Part shown: one piece after another, positions 34,455 through 42,654 of the stretch
Layout: each line of letters begins with the position of its first letter
How positions within the stretch are numbered: position 1 is the first letter of the stretch
Assembly (NCBI GenBank): GCA_964352735.1
Contig: CAYGTC010000008.1
Location: forward strand, 1 to 64,000
DNA: 64,000 nucleotides
Source of the DNA: NORP309 sp964352735
GTDB taxonomy: Bacteria; Pseudomonadota; Gammaproteobacteria; Xanthomonadales; Marinicellaceae
Direction of reading: 5' to 3'
The notes under the pieces: model-generated
The model's input: only the letters and a program-made list of their open reading frames with translations
Told to the model about the DNA's origin: nothing
Databases searched by the model: none
Translations under genes and position numbers: made by a program

Positions 34455-35240
34455 ATGCATGATGAAATGAAAAATTTGTATACTGAAAAAGTCACTGAAG
34501 TAAAACACTGGAACAACAGTTTGTTTTCCTTTAAATGCACACGCGATGCTGGTTTGAGATTTGAAAACGGGCAATTTGTGATGATGGGTCTTATGATTGA
34601 AGATAAGCCTCTACTGCGGGCGTATTCAATTGCCAGTCCAAATTATGAAGAACATTTAGAATTCTTTTCCATCAAAGTTGCAGATGGCAAGCTGACTTCT
34701 CATTTGCAGAATATTAAAGTTGGTGATGAAATACTTATCAGTAAAAAACCTACTGGAACCATCTTACTCCATGATTTACATAATAGATCTCATCTATATA
34801 TGTTATCGACAGGCACCGGCTTGGCTCCATTTTTATCATTGATCAGAGATCCAGATGTATATGAAAGATTTGAAAAAGTAATATTGGTTCATGGGGTAAG
34901 AAAAAAAGAAGATTTGGCTTACAAACAATATATTGAATCGGAATTGCTTAATCATGAATACTTAGGTGAAATGATTAAGAATCAATTGATATACTATCCA
35001 ACAGTAACCAGAGAATCTTACATCAATAATGGTAGAATTACTGATTTAATTCAATCAGGGAAGCTCTGTAAAGATTTAAATCTACCACCTCTCAATATCA
35101 ATACTGACAGAATCATGGTCTGCGGCAGCACACATATGTTGAATGATACAGCACAGATCCTTAATGATCACAATTTTACAATTTCTCCAAGAATTGGTTA
35201 TCCGGGTGATTATGTTATTGAAAGGGCTTTTGTTTCATAG
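34455..35240 (+). CDS. fpr: Ferredoxin/flavodoxin-NADP reductase
   Basis: The 261 residues match bacterial Fpr. The FAD site is LLRAYSIASPNYEEHLEFF, the NADP site STGTGLAPFLSLIRD and the later MVCGSTHMLND. The C-terminus ends VIERAFVS rather than in an aromatic tail of the plant type. It moves electrons between NADPH and ferredoxin or flavodoxin, and in some bacteria helps mobilise iron from bacterioferritin. That fits the divergent bfr and shared Fur sites. The ATG at 34467 is an alternative start, because neither has a strong Shine-Dalgarno. Confidence 0.92.
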   Translation: MHDEMKNLYTEKVTEVKHWNNSLFSFKCTRDAGLRFENGQFVMMGLMIEDKPLLRAYSIASPNYEEHLEFFSIKVADGKLTSHLQNIKVGDEILISKKPTGTILLHDLHNRSHLYMLSTGTGLAPFLSLIRDPDVYERFEKVILVHGVRKKEDLAYKQYIESELLNHEYLGEMIKNQLIYYPTVTRESYINNGRITDLIQSGKLCKDLNLPPLNINTDRIMVCGSTHMLNDTAQILNDHNFTISPRIGYPGDYVIERAFVS

Positions 35241-35345
35241 AGTGGTTTTAAGCAAACAGGCATTTTCGAATAGTACTTGTCAAACTTTATAGGGTAAATA
35301 TGTTGATGGTTTGAAATGAAAGAAAAAATCACTGATTAAGGTCAA

Positions 35346-35367
35346 TACCTGTAATAAAAAACAGGTA
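35346..35367 (+). promoter_or_regulatory. Hairpin covering the ribosome binding site of the nitrilase gene
   Basis: TACCTGT (35346-35352) pairs perfectly with ACAGGTA (35361-35367) around an AATAAAAA loop. The AGG inside the right arm is the only Shine-Dalgarno candidate, nine bases before the ATG at 35375, so folding would hide it. Confidence 0.4.
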
Positions 35368-35374
35368 CACTGGT

Positions 35375-36160
35375 ATGAATATAACATACTTACAATCTCC
35401 CGAAGGTTTAACCCCATATGATGACCAATGGCAAGAGCTGGCTGAGCTAATAAAGCAACAAAAAACGAATGTATTGGTCACCAATGAAATGCCATTTGGC
35501 CAATGGTTGGCTTGTGAAAAAAAATTTGATGCCGTAAAAGCCAAACAATCAGAGGCCTTGCATAACGATGGACTAGATGCATTAAGGTCTCTTAATATCA
35601 ATACTGTTTTATCCTCTCAACCATTATTGACTGGCGATAAACTGGTCAATGAGGCTTTTGTACTGGACCAAAAAGGCTATCGACGCGCCCATCACAAACA
35701 TTATTTCCCTCAAGAAACCAGTTTTTTTGAAGCCACTTGGTTTGGTACCAGTGATCAAGGGTTTAATGTCATTGAGTCGAATACATTAAAAATTGGATTT
35801 TTATTGTGTACTGAGTTGATGTTTAATGAATGGGCCAGAGCCTATCGAAGACAAGGTGCACATTTGATAGCTGTACCTAGAGCATCAGGGCAAAGTATGG
35901 TGGCATGGAAAGCCGCAGCAGCGATGGCTGCGGTGGTTTCAGGGTGCTATGTAGTCAGCTCCAATCGAGTGGGCCAAGCATCTGATGGGTTTGTTTTTGG
36001 AGGCAAGGGATTTGCCTTTGCTCCAGATGGTACCATTATAGCAGAAACATCTGAACAGTCTCCTGTCATGTCATTTACTTTAGATATCAAACGAGTTGAG
36101 CATCAACAAAAACAATACCCTTGTTATGTTAAAGAATATAATAATAAAACTTGCGGATAA
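35375..36160 (+). CDS. Nitrilase-superfamily amidohydrolase
   Basis: This 261-residue carbon-nitrogen hydrolase has the Glu-Lys-Cys triad. Glu is in VTNEMPFG (about residue 38), Lys in AHHKHYFPQE (about 108) and Cys in FLLCTELMFNEWAR (about 147). Late residues SGCYVVSSNRVG fit the family. It probably hydrolyses a small amide or carbamoyl substrate. The exact branch (amidase, N-carbamoyl or omega-amidase-like) cannot be told. Confidence 0.82.
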   Translation: MNITYLQSPEGLTPYDDQWQELAELIKQQKTNVLVTNEMPFGQWLACEKKFDAVKAKQSEALHNDGLDALRSLNINTVLSSQPLLTGDKLVNEAFVLDQKGYRRAHHKHYFPQETSFFEATWFGTSDQGFNVIESNTLKIGFLLCTELMFNEWARAYRRQGAHLIAVPRASGQSMVAWKAAAAMAAVVSGCYVVSSNRVGQASDGFVFGGKGFAFAPDGTIIAETSEQSPVMSFTLDIKRVEHQQKQYPCYVKEYNNKTCG

Positions 36161-36218
36161 TTTAATATAAGATACAAGGTCTCTATAAGAAATATACATT
36201 TTCATGATAAAACCAATT

Positions 36219-36236
36219 ATTATCATCATAATGATC
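36219..36236. promoter_or_regulatory. Candidate Fur-type hexamer array upstream of the metal cluster
   Basis: ATTATC-ATCATA-ATGATC, read on the minus strand, is GATCAT-TATGAT-GATAAT: three adjacent NATWAT-like hexamers typical of Fur operators. It lies about 65 bases before the first gene of the cluster. Confidence 0.45.
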
Positions 36237-36300
36237 GTTTTTATTGATTATAACTTATGACCTATTGATTAACTTCTAAATATAACCTATATTACACATC

Positions 36301-36570
36301 ATGAATAATAGAACAATTATCTGCTTTATTGTTGTCTTAATGGTATCCATGACCAGTAGTTTGGTTCATGAATTGACCATACATGACACCAATGTCTGTG
36401 ATGTTTGTTTGCACATTCAATCCAATGATGATGGTGACTTGAATAATGGCACATTTTCATTGGTACCTGTTGTTGAGTCGACATCTAATGTCACAATCTG
36501 GGAAAATTCTGTATATCAACGAACTATTGTTGATGGGAATTCCATTCGGGGCCCTCCATACTTCTGTTAA
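36301..36570 (+). CDS. Small membrane/periplasmic protein with His/Cys motif
   Basis: The 89 residues start with a hydrophobic helix (IICFIVVLMVSMTSSLV). A cluster of potential metal ligands, HELTIHDTNVCDVCLHIQ, follows, then a Cys at the very end. This resembles short DUF2946-like proteins next to metal transporters. It lies 85 bases before the TonB receptor and is probably cotranscribed. A role in metal handling is inferred. Confidence 0.55.
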   Translation: MNNRTIICFIVVLMVSMTSSLVHELTIHDTNVCDVCLHIQSNDDGDLNNGTFSLVPVVESTSNVTIWENSVYQRTIVDGNSIRGPPYFC

Positions 36571-36655
36571 AAATCAAATAGACTTTATAACCATCAATGG
36601 TCAAATATTGATGTGTTTTTTTACGTTTTTATAAAATTTTTTACAGGATTATCAA

Positions 36656-38959
36656 ATGAAAATTATAATAATGCTTATGGTGTTATCGAATACCATAGCT
36701 TATGCTGCCAATAAAGACCTTAATGGTCAAATTACCAATCAAAAGCAACAACAAATAAGTGATGTGACTGTCCGCTTACATGGGATGGACTTACAAACAG
36801 TAACAGATGAAAAAGGGTACTTTGTTTTTAAGGATTTACCACTAGACGAATACAAAATCGATGTTGAGATCTCCAACAGTCAACACTACAATTTCACGAT
36901 CGATCACGATGGTGAAATTGTGAATATCAATATTGACAGATTAAGATTAGATGATCTGGTTGTTTCGGCGAATCCGCTGGAGCACAATCAGTTAAAAATG
37001 ACCACTCCAAGCAGTATTTTGGGCGAAGATGAGTTGATCATCAATCGTGAGTCATCTATCGATCAAGCTTTGAATGGCATCCCAGGTGTCAATTCGGGTA
37101 GTTTTGGTGTCGGTTCAGGACAAATTGTCATTCGTGGCCAACAAGGGCCACGTGTTTCGGTACTAAACAATGGTATCAGTAACCAAGATGCCTCACGTGT
37201 TTCACCTGATCACTGGATATCAACAGAAATGCTTTTGGCTAAACAAATAGAAGTATTAAAAGGTCCAGCGACATTACTGTATGGTGGTGGCGCAGTAGGT
37301 GGTGTGGTGAATGTTGTTGATGACTTAATTCCAACACAAAGCGTTGATGGTATTGAGGGTGGTGTTGAATTGCGGTTATCTGACAGTGCTTTGAGTGAAA
37401 GGGCAACTGTAATTTCCTTGAAAGCTGGGATCAGTGACAGGTTCGTGACACATTTTAGTTACTACAACAGTGAAATTGATGATTATGAAATTCCTGGAGA
37501 AGCAGAGTCTGAAATTTTAATGGAAGCAGAAGGCGAAGAACATGACGAAGAGGAAGAAGGTGCTGAAGGCATTCTAGAGAACTCATCAGTAGACTCAAAT
37601 GGTTATAATGTTGGTTTTTCATTCTTGACCGACAATGGTTATTTTGGCCTGTCTTATTCTGACTCTGATAGAAACTATGGCATTCCTGGACATGGACATG
37701 AAGAAGAACATGGTGATGAAGAGGGTCATGACGACGATGAAGAAGATGGTCATGATGAGGAAGAGGAAGAAATTGTCCGCATTGATTTAGAAAAGTCTGT
37801 CTTTAATCTAAAGGGTTTACACAGATTTACCGGTGACGGATTCATTCGCCAAGTTAGAGGCCATTTTTCTCAAACTGACTATCAACATATTGAGTTGGAA
37901 GGTGATGAAATTGGTACGGTTTTCGACAATGATGCCTATGAACTCCGTCTTGAAATGACCCATGGCACTATTGGTGGTTTTGAAGGTGTTTGGGGTTTTC
38001 AGTCAACCAATAGAGATTTTTCTGCGGTCGGAGAAGAGGCATACCTATTACCTACAGAGACGCAAATTAACAGCATATTCTTTATTGAAGAACGTGACTT
38101 TGACACATGGCATGCTGAATTTGGTTTGAGATATGATGACCAAACTGTAGAGTCTACTTTGTTCAATGATGTTGATGATTCTGCCTTAAGTATCTCATTG
38201 GGTGCCACGTTCAATTTGGACAGTCATTGGACCTTGCCAGTAAACCTCACTTCTGCACAAAGGTTACCGGTTGCTGAAGAATTGTTTTCTAACCAAACTG
38301 GTGGGGAAGAATTGGTTCCTCATTTGGCCACTTCAGCAGTCGAAATTGGTGATCCAAATTTAAATCACGAAACAGCCAATAATTTAGACATAGGCATAAG
38401 GTATAGAAATGATGGTGTCAGTTTTAATGTGGCATTATTCTACAATAAAATTGATGATTTTATCTATTTGCGTGCAACAGGCCAAGAAGCTGAAGAGTTA
38501 CCTGTGTTCCAATATACGCAACGCAATGCCACATTCAAAGGTTTTGAAATTGATTATGGGTATGAATTTCAAACAGAAAATGGTCATTTCTGGGATTTGG
38601 GCTTGTTTGCAGACAGCACCAGTGCTGAATTAAACAATGGCGAGCGTGTGCCACGTATACCAGCCAGAAGAGTGGGTGCCAATGTCAATTGGATGTTTGG
38701 TCCATGGTCTGCTGCTATAAATTATACAGTTGTTGATGAACAAGACAGTCTTGCTGCATTTGAGTTACCAACCGAAAGTTATGATTTGTTGAATCTGAGC
38801 GCAAATTGGGTCCATTATGGCGCTCGATTTGATACGTTGGTTTTCATCAGGGCAAAAAACTTGTTTGATGAAGAAATCAGAGATCACGCTTCATTTATTA
38901 AAGACATAGCTCCAAGACCAGGTAGAAGTCTTTCTACTGGTGTGCGCCTGACTTTTTGA
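36656..38959 (+). CDS. TonB-dependent receptor with His/acid-rich loops (ZnuD-like)
   Basis: The 767-residue outer-membrane receptor has a signal peptide (ending AYA), an N-terminal carboxypeptidase-regulatory-like domain (about 22-95), and a plug (about 105-225, GQIVIRGQQGPRVSVLNNGIS and VLKGPATLLYGGGAVGGVVN). The beta-barrel ends in an aromatic residue (VRLTF). Two extracellular-loop segments (about 287-305 and 345-375) are built from His, Asp and Glu. Such loops capture divalent metals in ZnuD-type receptors, so zinc or copper is a likely substrate. AGGA supports the start, and it is part of the metal cluster. Confidence 0.85.
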   Translation: MKIIIMLMVLSNTIAYAANKDLNGQITNQKQQQISDVTVRLHGMDLQTVTDEKGYFVFKDLPLDEYKIDVEISNSQHYNFTIDHDGEIVNINIDRLRLDDLVVSANPLEHNQLKMTTPSSILGEDELIINRESSIDQALNGIPGVNSGSFGVGSGQIVIRGQQGPRVSVLNNGISNQDASRVSPDHWISTEMLLAKQIEVLKGPATLLYGGGAVGGVVNVVDDLIPTQSVDGIEGGVELRLSDSALSERATVISLKAGISDRFVTHFSYYNSEIDDYEIPGEAESEILMEAEGEEHDEEEEGAEGILENSSVDSNGYNVGFSFLTDNGYFGLSYSDSDRNYGIPGHGHEEEHGDEEGHDDDEEDGHDEEEEEIVRIDLEKSVFNLKGLHRFTGDGFIRQVRGHFSQTDYQHIELEGDEIGTVFDNDAYELRLEMTHGTIGGFEGVWGFQSTNRDFSAVGEEAYLLPTETQINSIFFIEERDFDTWHAEFGLRYDDQTVESTLFNDVDDSALSISLGATFNLDSHWTLPVNLTSAQRLPVAEELFSNQTGGEELVPHLATSAVEIGDPNLNHETANNLDIGIRYRNDGVSFNVALFYNKIDDFIYLRATGQEAEELPVFQYTQRNATFKGFEIDYGYEFQTENGHFWDLGLFADSTSAELNNGERVPRIPARRVGANVNWMFGPWSAAINYTVVDEQDSLAAFELPTESYDLLNLSANWVHYGARFDTLVFIRAKNLFDEEIRDHASFIKDIAPRPGRSLSTGVRLTF

Positions 38960-38973
38960 TGGCTTTTGGGCTA

Positions 38974-39009
38974 GATACGATCCATGACAATATTATCATG
39001 GGTCGTATC
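38974..39009 (+). terminator. Hairpin after the TonB receptor gene
   Basis: GATACGATCCATGA (38974-38987) pairs with TCATGGGTCGTATC (38996-39009) over 14 positions with one G-T pair. No clear T-run follows, so it may act as an attenuator or mRNA 3-prime stabiliser rather than a full terminator. Confidence 0.5.
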
Positions 39010-39162
39010 AATGATTGGAAAATTACGTAAAAGCATGTCCGTTCGGTAATACCGACAATCTGGATTGATTAAACGTCGTCAATCTTAACTTATTAACAAA
39101 AATATTGATCTTCAAATAACTAAGGGGTATCATTAAGTAAATTATTGGTTAATATTTCATTT

Positions 39163-39525
39163 ATGTTTTTTAAGCACAATATAATCATCGTATTAATGAG
39201 TTTAATACTCATCACGTGGCCTTTATTGGGGTATTCAAAGACGGGCTGTGATATTGGGGCAACAGAAATAGGAATGAAAACTGATATGATCGATCATTCA
39301 CAACATCAAATGGGTAATGTTGATACTAAATCTTTTAGCGATGATGGAAATTGTTGTACTGATTCTTGTGAATGTTCTATGGGCAGTTGTTCATCAAGTG
39401 TTATGTGTGACAACTTGCCAAATATTTTGAATGCTTATCAATCTAAAACATTATTGAACATAAGCGATGAACGCATCCCCTCTGTTGAAAATACCACCTT
39501 ATTTCGTCCCCCAATTCTCAGTTAA
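39163..39525 (+). CDS. Small exported His/Met/Cys-rich protein
   Basis: I choose the ATG at 39163, which gives 120 residues with an N-terminal membrane or signal segment (IIIVLMSLILITWPLLG). The middle holds HSQHQMG and then NCCTDSCECSMGSCSSSVMC, seven cysteines within 20 residues. That is rich in soft-metal ligands and suggests copper or silver binding, consistent with the CusCBA genes 288 bases downstream. The family is not recognised. Confidence 0.6.
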   Translation: MFFKHNIIIVLMSLILITWPLLGYSKTGCDIGATEIGMKTDMIDHSQHQMGNVDTKSFSDDGNCCTDSCECSMGSCSSSVMCDNLPNILNAYQSKTLLNISDERIPSVENTTLFRPPILS

Positions 39526-39812
39526 CACAATATAAATTCGTCTCAGAAAACTTGAATAATCAATATTCTTGACTGATAGAACCTGACAATGATTGACCTC
39601 AATGTTTTTTTCTATTTTTTTGAATAAAGTATTTTTCATTTTTCACCTTAACAACAGTTGATCTCGTAACAACTAAAAGCAATCAAGTATTTTGTAGTAT
39701 TCACAAATATTCTATAAAAATCATGAAGTGTGATTTTATTTGATGTCGCGGATTAAACTGTGATTTTGACAAAGAAATATCAATCAGTTAATACCGAAAT
39801 GGAGCAATTGAT

Positions 39813-41186
39813 ATGAAACTAAACAAAATAAAAGCGCTATCAATGATGCTGTTGTCGATGGTCAGCATGGGTATATTGGCAACAGATCAACCACTATTGA
39901 CCTTATCATCTGCGATTGAACTTGCCGTTGAAAGAGATCTTTGGGTAAAAAGTAATCACAATGAGCAACGCTCAATTGAAGCACAAAGTATTGCAGCAGG
40001 ATCATTTCCTGATCCAAAAATATCATTGGGAGTAGCCAATGTTTCTGCAGAAAACTTTAATTTTAATCAAGAGCCCATGACACAGTTAAGGATTGGTTTG
40101 TCTCAAGCTTTTCCAAGAGGTAAATCAAGGCAGCTGAAGAAACAAAAACTCCAAGATATTGCGGCGATTTTTCCTTACCAAAGGCAAGACAGGTTAATGC
40201 AGTTGGTAGTTGTGGTCAGTCATATCTATTTAGATGCTTATAAAGCACAAGAAAGTATTGCACTTATCAACAAAGACAGAGAATTATTTGAACAATTGGT
40301 TGATGTTGTTGAAGTTAATTATACTTCATCTATAGGTAAGACCAGACAACACGATATCATCAGATCTCAGCTTGAATTGATACGTTTGGATGATAGATTA
40401 ACGGTGATTACTCAACAAAAAGACGAGTCTTTAAAAAAATTAAATCAATGGATCAGTGAAGATTTTACTCGACAATCATTAAGTACTCTGAGTTCATCAA
40501 TGCAAAATGATCAGGTGCTATCCAGTGTATTTCCAAATGTGTTACTGGATTTGGATTCGTCACAATTTAATTCCGATTCAAAACCATTTGTTGAATATTT
40601 ATTAAACCACCCCAGAATAAAAAGCTTGGATCAAAAATTAACGGCCGCTCATACCGCTATAGAACTTGCTAAACAGCAATACAAGCCTGAATTTAGTGTC
40701 ACTTCAAGTTATGGCTTTAGAAATGATAATCCCTTGGGTGTTAACAGAGCAGATCTATTTTCTATTGGAGTCACATTTGATGTGCCCTTGTTTACAAAAA
40801 ATAAACAAGATCAACAACTTAAATCTGAGGTTTTGACATCAGAGGTGGTTGAAACTGAGAAATTATTGATGATGAGGGCCATGAAAGCAGATTTTGAAAA
40901 AAACAAGATTCGCTTCAATGGATTAAAAAAACGACAAAAACTTTATGAAAATCAATTGCTGCCGCAAATGCGAGAACAGGCCACAGCCTCATTGACAGCT
41001 TACAAAAATGATGATGGTGATTTTTCTGAAGTGGTAAGGTCAAGAATTGCCGTACTTAATGCAGAAATTGATGAATTAGAAATTAATACAGAAATACTTA
41101 AAACAATCATTCAATTGAATTATTTTCTTAATACACGATACCAAGATATCTTTGATATCAATACATTTGATGGTGAAAAGAAATGA
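39813..41186 (+). CDS. cusC: Outer-membrane factor of heavy-metal efflux (TolC family)
   Basis: The 457 residues form a TolC-family outer-membrane channel with a signal peptide (ending LATD), a long alpha-barrel and two OEP repeats. ASLTAYKNDDGDFSEVVRSRI sits near the end of the second repeat. It lacks an obvious lipobox, unlike E. coli CusC. GGAG supports the start. Its stop overlaps the adaptor start by ATGA, so the two are translationally coupled. Confidence 0.85.
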   Translation: MKLNKIKALSMMLLSMVSMGILATDQPLLTLSSAIELAVERDLWVKSNHNEQRSIEAQSIAAGSFPDPKISLGVANVSAENFNFNQEPMTQLRIGLSQAFPRGKSRQLKKQKLQDIAAIFPYQRQDRLMQLVVVVSHIYLDAYKAQESIALINKDRELFEQLVDVVEVNYTSSIGKTRQHDIIRSQLELIRLDDRLTVITQQKDESLKKLNQWISEDFTRQSLSTLSSSMQNDQVLSSVFPNVLLDLDSSQFNSDSKPFVEYLLNHPRIKSLDQKLTAAHTAIELAKQQYKPEFSVTSSYGFRNDNPLGVNRADLFSIGVTFDVPLFTKNKQDQQLKSEVLTSEVVETEKLLMMRAMKADFEKNKIRFNGLKKRQKLYENQLLPQMREQATASLTAYKNDDGDFSEVVRSRIAVLNAEIDELEINTEILKTIIQLNYFLNTRYQDIFDINTFDGEKK

Positions 41187-42640
41187 ATAATAAAAGCTCA
41201 ATGTTTATTGGACTGATGATAGGCGTTATGTTAACGGTTGTTTTCACCACAATGCTTAATTATGACGTTCATATGATAGATCAAGAGGGTGATGATAAGA
41301 AAACACCGCTGTATTGGGTTGCACCCATGGATCCAAACTATAAAAGTAATGAGCCAGGAAAGTCGCCGATGGGGATGGATTTAATTCCTGTTTATGAAAA
41401 CAATGATCAAAGTGACAACAGTACTGGGACCATAAGAGTTTCACCAGATGTGGTCAATAATATCGGAGTAAAAACTGCTTCTGTTAAAAAGGGACAATTG
41501 CATCTTGAAGTAAAAACAGTCGGATTTATTCAATTTGATGAAGATCAATTGATACACCTTCACCCAAGAGTAGAAGGGTGGATTGAAAAACTTTATATAA
41601 AATCAACAGGAGATCCGGTCAAGAAAGGACAGGCATTGTATGAAATATACTCGCCATCATTGGTGAATGCTCAAGAAGAATTACTGTTGGCCTTGAACAG
41701 AAAGAATCAACAATTGATCAACGCCTCAAAACAACGTTTGAAGGCTTTACAAATGCCTGAATCTGCCATAAATTCAGTAATAAAAAGCAGAAAAATTCAA
41801 AAAAGCATTGTTTTTTATTCTCCTCAATCAGGAGTTGTCAATCAACTGAAGATACGCCAGGGCATGTTTGTTAAACCTGGTACTTTAATCATGTCAATTG
41901 GTAACTTAGATGTGGTTTGGGTCGCGGCAGAAGTGTTTGAAAGGCAGGCTGCATTATTGAGCGTTGGAGCACCAGTCAGTATGCATACGGATTTTTTTGC
42001 GGGCAAAACATGGCATGGCGTGGTGAATTACATCCATCCAACACTTGATATGAAAACAAGAACCATAAAGGTACGATTGCTATTCGAGAATAAAGACAAT
42101 TTACTTAAACCAAACATGTTCAGCCATGTCATCATCCACCCAAGCAGCCCAAATCAACGGCTTTTGGTGCCTCGAGAAGCTGTGATCAGAACAGGAAATC
42201 AAGATAGGGTTGTTTTGGCGCTTACTGAAGGGAAATTCAAATCAGTTGCTGTGACAGTAGGGGCTTCTGATAATCATTTCATGGAAATCATCAAAGGTAT
42301 AGATGAAGGTGATGTTGTTGTGACATCAGCGCAATTTTTACTTGATTCTGAATCGAGTAAAACTTCTGATTTTAAGCGCATGAATCACCAAAATGATAAT
42401 AACTTCGCAACCACCACAGGTGTGGTCAATTCAATCATAAAAGAGACAGGTGTGCTTAATATTTCCAGAGAGCCAATTAAAAAATGGAATCGCCCAGCAG
42501 CAACATTGGATTTCATCATGCAAAAAGGCAGAAGGTTTGACGACATCAGAGCAGCTATGGAAGTTGAATTCACCTTCAGTGTCGTAGATAATAAATTTGT
42601 TATCAGTCATATTAAACCTGTTTTACCTAATGGCAATTAA
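41183..42640 (+). CDS. cusB: Heavy-metal efflux periplasmic adaptor with degenerate CusF-like domain
   Basis: The 485-residue membrane-fusion protein has an N-terminal anchor and a heavy-metal-binding segment (about 46-72, YWVAPMDPNYKSNEPGKSPMGMD). The barrel-sandwich and alpha-hairpin regions follow (GWIEKLYIKSTGDPVKKGQ). The C-terminus (about 405-485) resembles CusF. However, the residues expected at its metal site are replaced: EPIKKWNRPAATLDF shows Arg, Arg, Ala and Leu where CusF has His, Trp, Met and Met. This suggests the fused domain has lost copper binding or acts structurally. It works with CusC and CusA. Confidence 0.87.
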   Translation: MNNKSSMFIGLMIGVMLTVVFTTMLNYDVHMIDQEGDDKKTPLYWVAPMDPNYKSNEPGKSPMGMDLIPVYENNDQSDNSTGTIRVSPDVVNNIGVKTASVKKGQLHLEVKTVGFIQFDEDQLIHLHPRVEGWIEKLYIKSTGDPVKKGQALYEIYSPSLVNAQEELLLALNRKNQQLINASKQRLKALQMPESAINSVIKSRKIQKSIVFYSPQSGVVNQLKIRQGMFVKPGTLIMSIGNLDVVWVAAEVFERQAALLSVGAPVSMHTDFFAGKTWHGVVNYIHPTLDMKTRTIKVRLLFENKDNLLKPNMFSHVIIHPSSPNQRLLVPREAVIRTGNQDRVVLALTEGKFKSVAVTVGASDNHFMEIIKGIDEGDVVVTSAQFLLDSESSKTSDFKRMNHQNDNNFATTTGVVNSIIKETGVLNISREPIKKWNRPAATLDFIMQKGRRFDDIRAAMEVEFTFSVVDNKFVISHIKPVLPNGN

Positions 42641-42654
42641 TCGGTGAGTTTTTT

